A DNA stretch of 64,000 nucleotides, taken from Elephas maximus indicus. Lineage: Eukaryota > Chordata > Mammalia > Proboscidea > Elephantidae. The notes under the pieces are model-generated. The model made no database searches, was not told the origin of the DNA, and saw only the letters and a list, made by a program, of their open reading frames with translations. The stretch covers positions 61,528,532-61,592,531 of the forward strand of contig NC_064843.1 in NCBI RefSeq assembly GCF_024166365.1, given 5' to 3'. A program made the position numbers and the translations under genes. Positions 1-11,563 of this stretch are shown here, piece after piece. Numbering within the stretch: the first letter of the stretch is position 1; the number at the start of each line of letters is the position of its first letter.

Positions 1-20
1 AGGAAAAAAATGGCATTAGA

Positions 21-482
21 ATGCCTGATAAGGAATTCAAAAGATTTATATATGGAATCCTCAAAGAGATCAGGAAAGAAACCAAGGAAAACACAGACAA
101 AACCCTAGGAGAATTCGGGAGAACAATACAAGAAAAAAATGACAAAGTAAATAGACAATTAGAAGCCATACAACAACAACTAGAAATCCAGAAGATTAAC
201 AGTAAAATATCAGAAATAGATAACTCAGTGGATGGATACAGAAGAACTGAATCAATGGAAGAAAGAATCAGAGAAATAAAGGACAAATCCCTTGATACTA
301 ATCTGTATGAGGGGCCATCAGAAAAAAAGAGTGAAGAAAAATTAAGAAAGCCTGTTATGTGGGACACTATCAAGAGGAATAATTTACACATAGTTGGAAT
401 TGCAGAACAGGAGGAGACAAAAAAGAACAGAGAATTTTTGAAGATTTGTTGGCAGAAAACTTCTCTAATATATGAAAGATGA
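21..482 (+). pseudogene. L1 ORF1p fragment (coiled coil and start of RNA-binding domain)
   Basis: An open frame of 153 codons encodes a charged, glutamine-rich coiled coil with heptad-like spacing at about residues 10-90. The segment at about residues 115-130 resembles the start of the L1 ORF1p RRM region. ORF1p is the RNA-binding trimer of the L1 ribonucleoprotein. The frame closes at 480-482, ahead of a repeat insertion, so this is a broken copy. Confidence 0.8.
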
Positions 483-553
483 GGTTTCCATCCAAGAAAG
501 TCAGTGAACCACATACAAAATAGAGCCCAAAAGAAAGACATCAAGACATATTA

Positions 554-1107
554 TCTTAGGCTGGGTTCTTTAGGGAAGAAAACCAGTAAAGCATATAAAT
601 ACACATAGAGATTTATATCAAGGAAATAGCTCATGCAGTTGTAGAGACTGGAACGTTCCAAGTCCATGAGTCAGGCTGGAGGCTTCTACTGATTCTTGTA
701 ACTGCAGGGACTGGTGAACGCAGGATCAGCAGGTCAGACAGCAGGGCTCTTGCTCACAGGCTGCAAAGGCCAATGAATCCCATGATCAGCAGGTAAGCTG
801 CTAGCTCAAGTCCCAGGAACTGCAGATCTGAGGCACAGGAGCCAAATGCAGGATCCAGAGCAAGCAAAAGCACATGAGTCTTGCCAGAAAGTCCACCTAT
901 GTTGGATGCAGGCCACACCCCCAAGGAAAATTCCTTTCAACTGACTGGCTACTCACAGCAGATCCCATCACAGAGGTGATCACATTACATCAGATTTCGT
1001 CATGGAGGTGATTACATCATTATACGACTGCCAAACTACGTCATAATTGACAAACCACTGAGAATCATGGTCCAACCAAGTTGACACACAACCTTAATGA
1101 TCATACA
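554..1107 (-). mobile_element. Interspersed repeat of the TGTGATGGTTAAGG family, inserted in L1 ORF1
   Basis: Read on the minus strand this begins near TCATTAAGGTTGTGTGTCAA and contains CCATGATTCTCAGTGG. That matches the start of the elements at 8853 and 16168. The L1 ORF1 sequence is continuous across it (GACATATTAT before, CATAATCAAACTTTCC after), which sets the boundaries to within about 10 bp. There is no coding capacity. The class is not certain; an LTR-like or non-autonomous element is possible. Confidence 0.6.
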
Positions 1108-2262
1108 TTTCATAATCAAACTTTCCAAAACCAAAGACAGAGAAAGAATTCTGAGGACGTAGTGAAAAATAAAATATTACCTACAAAGGGGCATCAATAA
1201 GACTAAGCTCTGATTTCTTGGCAGAAACCACACAGGCAAGAAGGCAATGGGATGACGTATATAAAACCCTGAAAGAAAAGAATTGCCAACCAAGAATCCT
1301 ATATCCAGCAAAATTGTCTCTCAAGTGTGGGGGCAAAATTAGGATATTCCCAGACAAACAGAAATTAAGGGAATTTGTCAAAACCATATCATCCTTACAA
1401 GGGATATTAAAGGGAGTCCTTTGGACAGAGAATCAACAACAGTAGACAACAACCTGAGATTAAGACACCTGACAGCATCACCAGATACCAACCCAGATAA
1501 AGAATTCTCAAGAGTAAAATAACGTTGCATAGCTGAGAATAGGGAACCACAGATACCAATCTGCAAATGATGACGATTTCAAAACAAAAAGGGGGAATAA
1601 ATGGCATAGTTATAGAACTTCTTTATGGAGAGAAAGACAAGGCAATATCAAAATATAGCAGAATGCTATAAACTTAGCAAGGTAAAGGTAAATTTCAGAG
1701 CTTCCACAAAAATAATTAACAAATCTACTCTCCAAAACGAAGATGAAGAAAAAAAAAAAAACTCAGTAAACACAAAACAACAACAATGAAGGAAATAAAA
1801 AGAAAATCCATAAACAAAAAGAACTCAGCACAGAAAATTAAGCATAACAAACTGTCAACACCACCAAAAAAGCAAACACAATGACCGCAGTAAATTCATA
1901 CATATCGATAATCACACTGAATATAAATGGTTTAAATGTACTAGTTAAGAGACAGAGAGAGGCAGAATGTATATAAAAAAAAAAAGACCCAGCGACATTG
2001 CTTACAAGAGACACACCTTAGACACAAAGACATAAATAGATTAAAAATCAAAGGATGGAAAAAATATATCAAGCAAACATTAACCAAAAGAGAGCAGGAG
2101 TGGCAATAATAATCTCCAATAAAATAGACTTTAAGTCAAAATCCATTACAAAGAAGGGCATTATATAATGTTAAAGAGTCAATCCGCCAAGAGGACATAG
2201 CCATGATAAATGATTACACACCCAATGACAGAGCTTCAAAATACGTAAAGTCAAAACATTTC

Positions 2263-3040
2263 TAATTTTAGTAATAAAGGCCACCACGTTGCTGCTCTGG
2301 GATGGTTTATAGGGGGCCCAAAGCCCTCTTCCGCGAGCTGCCCACCCCCTTTGTCTACACCTCCTGCGGAACAGCTCTGTACAGGTGCTATAGTGACCAG
2401 AGCTCACAGTAGGCAAGGGAAGAAGACCTGCCCTGGACTAGCTCCCCTGCAAGGTCTCAAGCGCCCCGTGCAGTGAAAACGAGATGGAGAAAGTGAGGAG
2501 GAAGCACTCAGGTGAGGAGTCAGTGAGGCATCAAGGGGAGACTAGAGCCTTGGAGGTGACTGGAAAAGATGGAGATGTGAGGAGGATCTTCTTGGTTGCA
2601 CAGGCCACCGCAAGGATGAAGCCCACCAGGCAGGAAGGCCAGCGTGGAAGGTGTTTGAAGGCGGGGAGGGGGATGTGAACCTTAGACACACCTCAGGGAG
2701 GAAGCAGAAAAGGATCAGCAGGTGGCTGAGGTGCAGCTTTGGAGCAGGAAGAAGTCAGCTAGAAACGTAAGCTTGGAGGGTGCCCTGAGCATGCCCTCAG
2801 TTGGTCCTGCCCGGCTGAGCACTTCCACCCCCATCCTCAGTGTGGAGACCAGGTGCCTGAAGCTCCACAACCCACAGCTGGGGCAGAGGGGGAACCAACC
2901 AGGGCTTTACAGAACCCCGGTTTCCAAACAGTTGAAATGGGCAGTGTAGGAAATGCTCAGCTGGGGGGGCCATTTGGCATTGTTTGGTGTCATCCTTCCC
3001 ATACAGGATCAAATTGGGGAAAAAATGCAATTCCATTAAA
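2263..3040. other. Non-repeat intronic stretch
   Basis: GC-richer sequence with no repeat family recognised and no convincing exon. The small open frames here have no recognisable domain. Confidence 0.4.
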
Positions 3041-3512
3041 TTGTTTCCATAATGGTATTAGATTTGTCTAATATTGGATATGAATGCAAAAGCTGGACAA
3101 TGAGTAAGGAAGACCAAAGAAGAATTGATGCCTTTGAATTGTGGTGTTGGCAAAATATTGAATATACCATGGACTGCCAAAAGAACGAACAAATTTGTCT
3201 TGGAAGAAGCACAACCAGAATGCTCCTTAGAAGCAAGGATGGCGAGACGATGTCTCACATAGTTTGGACATGTTATCGGGAGGAATCAGTCCCTGGAGAA
3301 GGACATCACGCTTGGTAAAATAAAGTACAGGGTCAGTGGAAAAGAGGAAGACCCTCAGCAAGATGGACTGACACAGTGGCTGCAACAATAGGCACGAGCA
3401 TGGCAACAATTATGAAGACGGTGCAGGATCGGGCAGCGTTTCGTTCTGTCGTGCACAGGGTCGCTAGGAGTCGGAACCGACTCGACGGCACCTGACAACA
3501 ACAGCACCACTG
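3041..3512 (+). mobile_element. RTE/BovB-clade LINE, 5'-truncated 3' end
   Basis: The sequence encodes the degraded C-terminal part of an RTE reverse transcriptase protein (SWTMSKEDQRRIDAFELWCW). It then runs through the family's 3' end (GTTTCGTTCTGTCGTGCA, GAGTCGGAACCGACTCGA) into a CAACAACAGCA tail. The same sequence occurs at 14000-14424 and 46970-47389. Confidence 0.9.
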
Positions 3513-3518
3513 TTGGAT

Positions 3519-3672
3519 AGGAAACCCTGGTGGTGTACTAGTTAAGAGCTACAGCTGCTAACCAAAAGGTTGCCAGTTCGAATCCACAGGTGCTCCTTGT
3601 GAACTCTATGGGGCAGTTCTACTCTGTCCTGTAGGGTCGCTACGAGTCGGAATCGACTCAACAGCAGCAGGT
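3519..3672 (+). mobile_element. AfroSINE (tRNA-derived SINE)
   Basis: It has the head GGAAACCCTGGTGGTGTA, a B-box-like GGTTGCCAGTTCGAATCC, the GGGGCAGTTCTACTCTGTCC body and the GAGTCGGAATCGACTCAAC tail. It starts a few bases after the tail of the preceding RTE copy. Confidence 0.92.
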
Positions 3673-3689
3673 TTTGGAATGTTGGATAA

Positions 3690-3892
3690 GGAGTCCCTGG
3701 GTCGTGCAAATGGTCGGTGTGTTTAGCCGCTAACCAAAATGTTGGAGGTTTAAGTCCACCCAGAGGTGCCTCGGAGGCAGGAGCTGGTGGCCTACTTCCG
3801 AAAGATCAGCCAGGGAAAACCTTACAGAGCACAGTTCCAGTCGGACACACATGCGATCACCCTGAGTTGAGGTCGACTCAGTGGCAACTGGG
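3690..3892 (+). mobile_element. AfroSINE, longer subfamily
   Basis: It starts at GGAGTCCCTGGGTCGTGCAA and has the AACCAAAATGTTGGAGGTTT B-box region. The extra middle segment (CCTACTTCCGAAAGATCAGC) distinguishes the longer AfroSINE type from the ~150 bp type next to it. Confidence 0.88.
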
Positions 3893-3935
3893 TTAATGCT
3901 GGATACGGTGTAATGGCGGGGGGGGGGGGAGGTGT

Positions 3936-4100
3936 TGGGGGGCATTGAGTTATGTTAATGGTGGTGGCATTTTTTGGAAAAGAATAAAGTTAATGGTGGC
4001 ACAACATGAAAAATATAATCGATGTCACTGAATTGTAGGAGTTGTGTTGGCAAATGTTTTGGTGTGTCTATTTTCACCACAATAAAATATATGCAATGAA
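3936..4100 (+). mobile_element. L1 3'-terminal fragment
   Basis: Contains the run GTTAATGGTGGCACAACATG and ends TTTTCACCACAATAAAAT. The same terminal sequence follows the AfroSINE inside the L1 at 8220-8378. An 11-base G run precedes it at about 3919-3929. Confidence 0.75.
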
Positions 4101-6037
4101 ATGACACCTGCTGGGAGGAAATGGGCCTGGGCTGCCCTTCACCTACCCACTGCCTTTGTGCCGCCCCCACGGCCCCCCAAAGGGTCTTGTCTACCAAGAG
4201 TTTGGGCCCTGGTTTGTGAACTAGGACACTGAACATGCAACTTCCTCCTTGTCCAGACCAAACCCAGTTCTGAAATAATCAGTGAACAAGCCTCACCCCA
4301 GCCTCATACAAGGGTCTTTTTGTTTTTTTATAACTAAAGCACATGTGTGCTCGGCAGGTAAATGATAATAGCTAGAATTTAAAATGTCCCTATAAACCAT
4401 AGCCCCTTGTACATTGTAGAAAATAGAGACTCCAACAGCTCACCTCCCAAGCAAACACCTCGACATCGCTTTAGAGGCCCTTTCGTGTAAAACCAAAGCT
4501 TCAAGCCACACAGACATCCATTTCTGAAGCCGTTGGCAAGGTCGATGTGCATAGTGTTGGGTTCTTGGGAGAACACTACTCTGTTTCTGAAAGAAATACT
4601 GGAAGCCACAAGGTTTTTAAATCTTTTATGAAAATTGCTACAGAGACCCATTTTCTCTTTAAAAAAAAAAGTGAATTTTCCTTTGCAAGTTGCCCCTAGG
4701 AATCACCACGGAAGCAGTAATAAAAGTCAACCACTTCCGAAGTCAGCCACTCGGTCTGGTGTCAAGGGCGTTTTTTCATTATCGTGCTTGGCTTTAATGG
4801 AACCCAAGAGTTCTTTCTTGAGAGAGAAAGGAAAATCGAAATAGAGCCCTATAAACATCTTTCCCTTTTATAAACAAAAATGGCTGCTATGATGAATTCT
4901 GGGACTCTTGGTAGCAAACAGCTTGCTACAGAGATTATTTATCACCTTCTGTACAAAGATCCCATAATGGTTTACACAAGTGGCGGTGGCGAGGAGTGTG
5001 AAAGAAAGAAAACTTCAGTTCTCCTAGGTCACTGGTATTTAAACCATTTAACACACTGTGATGGGACATGGGTTTGTCCAAAATCCAGAGTCTGGTCATT
5101 CTGTTCATCTTTTAATGCCCCAGTGGTCCTGGGACTCCTGACCTCATTCCTAAAAACTACCTTTACTTCTCAGGAAATAGAGAATGCTCGTCTGCAATAG
5201 TCTACGCGCCCGCGACAGTCCTGTCTTCCCCTGTGCACACACGTGACATCCGCTGACAGTCATGGCAGCACCTCCCTCGCATCCAGAGGAGAGTGAAGCC
5301 CACGTAGTCAGCGTGTCCTGACCCTGCAGAAGTTTAGTTTCATGTCTGAAGACACTTAGCATTAAAGTAAGAGCTAAAACAATAAACATTCTTGGCTATT
5401 CTAAGAATGCATCAAATTTTCAGCTCCGACCTGTAAATAAAGGACGACCATATTGTTCTCCATGTCAGAAAGCATTTATTCAAACAGTTTTCAGTGAAAA
5501 GTTCACAGATATAAACACCAAAAGAGCTGCTCTCCTCAAAAGAGATTCAATTAGGCGTCAGTGCAATTGTGTGAAGACCATGTCGCAACACCGAGGTGGC
5601 CTGCTTTTCTGGTCATTATTAATCCAGAAACCTTAATGATGAACAACACTTCTATTATTGTCTACCCAAATTTAATTTGTTTATGCAGCAGTTCAGTTAA
5701 TCCTGCAATCTGTTTTTCTCCGATGAGGGCAGGTAATAGAGCCACCGTTCTTTACAAGTCTTCAGGCTTTTAAATCCCGATAACATCAGGATTCTTCACT
5801 GGGTCTTGCCCCAGCTCTGAATTAAACCACTTTAAATGTAATTATGGAACCTGGCCTTACATCAGGAACATCCATTTAAAGAATTGATTGGCTAGGCTGT
5901 TATACAAGGCATTTTATGAGCAAACGATTGTGAAGGGGCCAGAGCTGTAATTTAAAAAGGCAAAAAAAGCAGGTAAATACTTTATTAGTGATAATGAGAG
6001 GTTTGCCAGATAACTGAATCTTTTTTCCCCTCACTAG
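4101..6037. other. CFAP61 intron, mostly unique sequence
   Basis: No repeat family was recognised and no exon with both splice sites was found. The longest open frame (4880-5200) matches nothing I know and is not bounded by splice signals. Confidence 0.5.
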
Positions 6038-6128
6038 CTACTTCACGGAGCCGTGGTGCATGGCCCTCTTCCACGATCGTTTTATTGATCTCAGGAAAGA
6101 GTTGCGCCAAATCTTAACCTCCAAGGAG
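6038..6128 (+). CDS. CFAP61: CFAP61, penultimate coding exon
   Basis: This 91 bp exon is bounded by an acceptor (TTTTTTCCCCTCACTAG, ending at 6037) and a donor (AAGGAG|GTAAGAG). The first base completes a split codon. The rest reads YFTEPWCMALFHDRF, then IDLRKELRQILTSKE, and ends in phase 0. The next in-phase acceptor is 16.3 kb downstream at 22472, giving a smooth junction between two acidic helical segments. CFAP61 is a cilia and flagella protein of the calmodulin/radial-spoke-associated complex of motile axonemes, needed for sperm flagella. The call rests on exon structure plus position just upstream of INSM1 in the same orientation, as in human 20p11.23, and on the character of the protein. 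I could not align it. Earlier exons must lie upstream of the window. Confidence 0.78.
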
Positions 6129-6969
6129 GTAAGAGTGATCAATGGATATGTAGAGTCTTCCTTGCAAATTATAAGCAGTTTATATTTCTTGATCATTTGG
6201 ACTTTTCCCTATATTCCCACCCGTATGGTTTTACTTTTTAAACCAACTGTACCTCATATAAGCAAACTATTGAGTATGTGAACATAGACGGTGATATCTC
6301 AGGCAAAGTAGTAGGTATTTAAATCCCTTTGTTGGGGGCAAATTTTCTTTTTCCATTTTACCAGTAACTGTATTTTCATTATCAGCTAACAGTGAAGGCT
6401 AAAAGCTGAATATGAGTTGTATTTGCTTGTCCCCAAGAATGAAGATTGCGTTCCTGTAGCTTCTGTCTATATTTGCCAGTAAACATTTGTATTTGGAAGA
6501 TGTAGAGGGGAGTCATCCAGATGTTAAAACATACTCCTTTTATAACTGAAACTTCTTTCTCACACTCATTCAAGATTGACTAGAAGGTAGGCTACAAGTC
6601 CCAAAGGTTCCATGCTCAGCAAGAAAGTTGACTCTGCAGTGAAATAGCCAGATAGTTGTGAAACTTTAAATTAAATTATATTCTTTCATTTAATACTGGA
6701 GTCTGTAACAGAGCTAAGGAAGTTAACAGCTGTGCTCAGAGTGGTCAAATATTGAGCCTACACTCTACCTTGCTTCACTCAGACAAGGGCTGGGACCTGG
6801 CTCATTAGTTTCTGCCTTGTTTTACTGTCCAAAGGGGTGAGTCCTATGTCTTTGGTGTCACTTCCACTTGAGAGTCCCATGACGCTTGTCATTCTGAGTG
6901 GTCTAGGCATCACAGCTGTAGACCATGTATCAAATACCAACTGGGGTCTGGCCGCAACATGCACCACCT

Positions 6970-7168
6970 CAGTTAGTCATAACAAGAACCCTATAAGGTG
7001 GCTGGATTGGTATGCTTCCATTTTGGGGGGATGCTCCCAAGTGGTATGCTCCCAATTTTACCAATGAGGAAACTGAAGCTTGTCGATTTTAAATAACCCA
7101 CCGTGGCTTACCAGCTAGATACGACCAGCAAGATTCAAACTTGAGTGTCTTTCACTCCATAGCCAGGA
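6970..7168 (-). mobile_element. MIR SINE
   Basis: On the + strand it reads ACCCTATAAGGTGG, then ATTTTACCAATGAGGAAACT, then a degraded CACAGCTAG and a GATTCAAAC. This is the reverse complement of the MIR core and tRNA-related head. Confidence 0.7.
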
Positions 7169-7384
7169 ATATAGGCACTGAACCATTCCAGCTGAGCTGT
7201 GTGGCTGGGCACTATCTCCTCATTGCCCCCTTTTCATTTTGCCTCCTGGGGTCCAAGATAGGAAATTTAAATAACTTTCCAATCTGAAGTAGATTCAGAT
7301 TGGGAAACATAGGTTTAAAATTTAAACCAAACTCAAATGTCTTTAGGATCTGCACAGGTAAGAACCAGGCAAGTAAATATAAAT

Positions 7385-8378
7385 GAGGGGCCAACAAGCA
7401 CATGAAAAGATACTGAGCATCATTAGCCATCAGGGAGATGCAAATCAAAACCACAATGAGATACCACCTCGAGCCCATTAGAATGGCAAGGATTAAAAAA
7501 AAAAAAAAAAGGAAAACAACAGGTATTGGAGGGGATTTGGAGGAATTGGAACCCTCATCCATTGCTGATGGGAATGAAAAAATGGTACAACCACTGTGGA
7601 AAACAGTTTGACGGTTCCTCAAAAAGTTAAACATGGAAATATCATATGACCCAGCAGCAATCCTGATCTTGGGTGTATACCCAAAAGAAGTGAAAGTAGG
7701 AATGGAAACAGAAACATGTACACCAATGTTCACTGCAGCACTTTTCACAATAGCCAAATGGTAAAAACAACCTAAACGTCCGTCAAAATGTGGTATATAT
7801 ATCCAATGGAATATTACTCAGCCATATAAAGAGAAATGAAGTACCAATACCCACCTCAGCATGGATGAACCTTGGGGACATTATGCTGAGCAAAATAAGT
7901 CGGTCACAAAAGGACAAATACTGAAATAAGCAAGTATATAGAATATGAACCTTATTAGTGGTTTCCAGGGTGCGAGGAGTCCCTAGGTGGCACAAACAGT
8001 TAAGCGTTCAACTACTAGCCCAAAGGTTGGCAGTTCAAACCCACGCAGAGGTACCTTGGAAAACAAGCCTGGCATTTGCTTCCCAAAGGTCATTGCCTTG
8101 AAAACCCTCTGGAACAGTTCTACTCTGCATACATGGGGGTCACTGCGAGTTGTAATCAACTCCACGGCAACTGACAACAACAGGAGTGGGGGGAGGGGGA
8201 CAGAGGGAGTTTTTGCTTGAGGAGCACTGATTTATATTAATGGCGGTATAATAACTAGGAAAAAGATGAGGATAAAATTGTGCAACATGAAGAGTGTAAT
8301 CAATGTCATTGAGTTGTGCATGTAGGAATTGTTGGATTGGCAAATATTTTGTGTATATTTGTACCACAATAAAAAAAA
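7385..8378 (+). mobile_element. L1 3' end (ORF2 C-terminus and 3' UTR), split by an AfroSINE
   Basis: Typical L1 3' sequence is present: GCACATGAAAAGATACTGAG, CAAATCAAAACCACAATGAG, CCCAGCAGCAATCCTGATC and CCAATGGAATATTACTCAGC. The element resumes after the AfroSINE and ends in TTGTACCACAATAAAAAAAA. The open frame of 181 codons on the opposite strand (7212-7757) is a shadow. Confidence 0.88.
7976..8183 (+). mobile_element. AfroSINE inserted in the L1 3' UTR
   Basis: It begins GGAGTCCCTAGGTGGCACAA, has GCCCAAAGGTTGGCAGTTCA, GGTCATTGCCTTGAAAACCC and ACTCTGCATACATGGGGGTC, and ends CACGGCAACTGACAACAACA. The tail is shared with RTE elements. Confidence 0.92.
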
Positions 8379-8506
8379 TACTTATATGCTATAGAGAAAA
8401 ATATATATATAAACGAGGGAGGTGGAGGAGTCTATGAATAAATGCAAAGGTTAGACACTGCTAAAGTCCTTCAAATTATATATATAATTATATGGACATA
8501 TATACC

Positions 8507-8668
8507 AAAAAAACACCTATTGCCATCGAGTCAATTCCAACTCATAGTGACCCCATAGGACAGAGTAGAACTGCCCCATATAGTTTCCAAGGAGCTCCTG
8601 ACAGATTCGAGCTGCCGACCTTTTGGTTAGCGGCCATAGCTCTTAACCACTACGCCACCAGGGTTTCC
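8507..8668 (-). mobile_element. AfroSINE, minus strand
   Basis: Reverse complement of the short AfroSINE: CACCTATTGCCATCGAGTCA, AGAACTGCCCCATATAGT, GACCTTTTGGTTAGCGGCC, CACCAGGGTTTCC. It is flanked by AT-rich simple sequence on both sides. Confidence 0.93.
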
Positions 8669-8671
8669 AGC

Positions 8672-8674
<3 letters not shown>

Positions 8675-8706
<32 letters not shown>
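8675..8706. repeat. (TA)n microsatellite
   Basis: About 32 bases of alternating T and A directly after the AfroSINE. Confidence 0.95.
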
Positions 8707-8708
<2 letters not shown>

Positions 8709-8852
8709 CTCAAGTATCAGCTATCTTGTTATACAACATTTTGCACTTACAACAGGAATAAAAAAATCTACTATCAGACTATTTTACACATTAATGACGT
8801 ACGTACTCTGGCAGTAATAAATGCCGAGGTATGAGGTGAGAATAATATTTGA

Positions 8853-8985
8853 TGTGATGGTTAAGGTTATATGTCAACTTGACTGGGCCATGATTCTCAG
8901 TGGTTTGGCAGTTATGTAATGATGTAATTTGGCAGTTATGTAATGGTGTCATTTGGCAGTTGTGTAATGATGTGGTCATCCTCCG
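8853..8985 (+). mobile_element. TGTGATGGTTAAGG-family repeat, 5' part with three internal 24 bp repeats
   Basis: It starts TGTGATGGTTAAGG and contains TGACTGGGCCATGATTCTCA. It then has three successive ~24 bp units beginning TTTGGCAGTTATGTAATG (about 8904-8975). The copy at 16168 has two such units. Confidence 0.65.
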
Positions 8986-10289
8986 TTTTCATATAACACT
9001 GATTTTCGCATTAACGACCTGGTCTTTGGAACCTAACCATGTCGATAAGTGAGGAGTGGGTGTGTATATAATTGAAAGATGCTTCAGGCCAAACAGATCC
9101 CTGCAGTTCATCCTGCGGCTGTGAGGAGATCAGCTTAGGTTGAAATCTGAACCTGAGCTGAAAGGCTGGTGTTTACTCCTCAGACCTACTCCCTTTCTCT
9201 CAGGGTGTAATCTTCAGCTCACTACTGCCCCATAGTAAAAAGTTTCATTAGTTTTCTAGTTATCCCATGAAAACTCTGAGCCTGATTCCTTCTAATCTCA
9301 GATCCAAGCTCCTCAGTTGACATTTTGCATAGAGCCAAGAGGACTTAGACATCAGGCTTCACATCCAGCCTTAACATTCCCTTCACCTTACCAAGTATAC
9401 TGTCAAACCCAATGACAGTGGCTTTTCACGGCAACTCAGGACATTCGAGGAAGACACACTAAGGGCTCCCCAACCATTCTTTTGAATTGTCTAGATTTCC
9501 AAAAAATGAAACACACTCCTTTTATTCTTCTAGAAGAAAACTCTTCTTTGAGGGATTGTTCTGTTTTCAACATTTCCATTTGTCATATGGGAAGGGGTAC
9601 CAGAAGAGGTGGTGTAGGGAGGTGGCTGCCTCTTACTCAGCTGCGCCACTCGCTGTGACCTGCAGCAGATTCACAGATTCCTAAGAAACAGGACATAGCT
9701 ATGCTCACCTCAGACAGCTATGGGAGGAAAAAGGAGGGAATGTGTGCAAGCACATGGCACAGAAGAAGGACTCTGTAAATGTCGGCCACCATGAGTAACA
9801 GTCACAGTGGAGATGGGTGACAATGGAAGCAGTAGTCACATAAACAGACATGCAAGAATTTCATTTTAGAATCCGGGGATAGGAAAATTTTTAAAAATAC
9901 CCTTCAGTAAAGAATAACAATAATCCTTTTTCTCAAATGTTAGTATGATGTACCTCTTTCTTTTCACTTTATACCTTGATTTCAGAGAAATGCATAAGTT
10001 CAATCCTATTAAAGATATTATTATATGGTTTGGTACATAAATTTTCTTCTCCCTCCACATGTGAAGAGAGAAATAAATGACAATTAAATGTGACTGTTAT
10101 TATAAATCACTTCAAATCTATATATTGTTTATTTATTTTTTTTTTTAAAAAAAAAGCTCATTATAAGACATCTTAAATCATTTTAGGGTAGTAAAGAGAA
10201 CAGACTATAAATCCACTGGCACTACGTTTGGGCTGTGGCTGTGGCTGAGGCCAGAGTCATTGATAAAGGCTAAACTTTGTGTAGTCAAA
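8986..10289. other. Intronic sequence without recognised elements
   Basis: Nothing supported apart from a T/A homopolymer patch near 10128-10156. No exon signals were found. Confidence 0.45.
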
Positions 10290-11425
10290 TTATCTTTCAA
10301 AATCTTTTAACAAAGATATAATAATTACAAACATATATGCACTTAACAACAAAGTCCCAAGATATAAGAAGCAAAAATTGACAGAATTGAAGGATGAAAT
10401 AGACAAGTTTACAATAATAGAGACTTCAATACTCCACTTTTAATAATGGGCCAGATGACCACAAGGAAGGTCAATAAGGAAATAGAAGACTTAAACAACA
10501 CTATGAACCAACTAGACCTAACATACCTATAAAGAACAGTCCAAGTGCACAGGAACGTTCTCCAGGATAGACCATATGTTAGGCCACAAGCAAGTGTCAA
10601 TAAATTTAAAGAGATTGAAACATTACAAAGTTCCTTCTCTGACCACAGTGGAATGAAACTAGAAATCAATAATGAAGGAAAACTGGAAAATTCACAAATA
10701 TGTGAAAGTTAAACAACATGCTCTTAAACAACCAATAGGTTAAAGAAGAAATCGCAGAGGAGATAGAAAATACTTTGAGACAAATAAAAACAAAAGTACA
10801 CCGTAACAAAACTTATGAAATGAAGGGAAAGCAGTGCTCAGAGGGAAATTTATAGCTGTGAATGCGAATGCTATAAAAGAAAAAAGAAAAATATCTAAAA
10901 TCAGTAAATTAACTTTAAGTTAATTTATTAAAAAATCAGTAACTTTACAACTTAAAGAACTAGAAAGAAAGGATTAAACTAAACCCAATGCATTCAGGAG
11001 GAAGGAAATAATAAAGATAAGAACAAAGATAAATGAAATAGAGAATGGAAAAACAATAGAGGAAATCAACAAAACTCTTAAGTTGGTTCTTTGGACAGAT
11101 CAACAAAATTGACAAACCCTTAGCTATACTAAGAAAAAAGAGAGAAGACTCAATTAACTAAAATCAGAAATGAAAGTGGGAAGAAATAAAAAAAAATTAC
11201 AAGAAAATACTGTGAAGAGTTATACAAAAAATAAATAAGCTAGATGAAATAGACAAACTCATAGAAACACAAAAACTATCAAAACTGACTAAAGAAGAAA
11301 TAGAAAATCTGAACAGACCTATAGCAAATGAAAAGATTGAATCAATAATCAAAAACCTCACAACAAAGAGAAGCTCAGGACTAGATGGCTTCACTGGAGA
11401 ATTTGACCAAAAATCAAAAGAATTA

Positions 11426-11563
11426 ACACAAATCCTTCTCAAACGCTTCCAAAAAATAGAAGAAGATGAACACTTTTTAACTCATGCTGTGAGGCTAGCA
11501 TTACCCTGATACCAAAGCCAAATGAAGACATCACAAGAAAACTGCAGATCAAAATCCCTTATG
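11426..11563 (+). repeat. Left copy of a ~140 bp direct duplication flanking an RTE
   Basis: This L1 ORF2 segment (ACACAAATCCTTCTCAAACG ... ATCCCTTATG) recurs at 14425-14567, on the other side of the RTE, at roughly 90% identity. The left copy lacks about 5 bases near GAAAACTGCAGATC. Confidence 0.9.

Larger units (their letters stand above)
1..2262 (+). mobile_element. L1 LINE relic: ORF1, inter-ORF spacer and start of ORF2
   Basis: The window opens inside a degraded sense-strand L1. Residues encoded at 21-482 give a lysine/glutamate-rich coiled coil followed by the WDTIKRNNLHIVGI motif of L1 ORF1p. The ORF1 C-terminal domain reappears at 1218-1445 (ARRQWDDVYKTLKEKNCQPRI), after an inserted repeat at about 554-1107. 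An ORF2 start is readable at about 1881 (ATGACCGCAGTAAATTC, giving MTAVNSYISIITLN). The endonuclease frame then decays through stops and indels to about 2262. The copy is inactive and lies in a CFAP61 intron. The 5' end is outside the window. The spacer between ORF1 and ORF2 is about 435 bp, similar to that of the younger L1 at 49-56 kb. Confidence 0.9.

Noticed and set aside
4880..5200. 106-codon frame as an upstream CFAP61 exon
   Set aside because: No convincing acceptor/donor pair in phase and no family resemblance.
7212..7757. 181-codon minus-strand frame
   Set aside because: It is antisense to an L1 3' end on the + strand.
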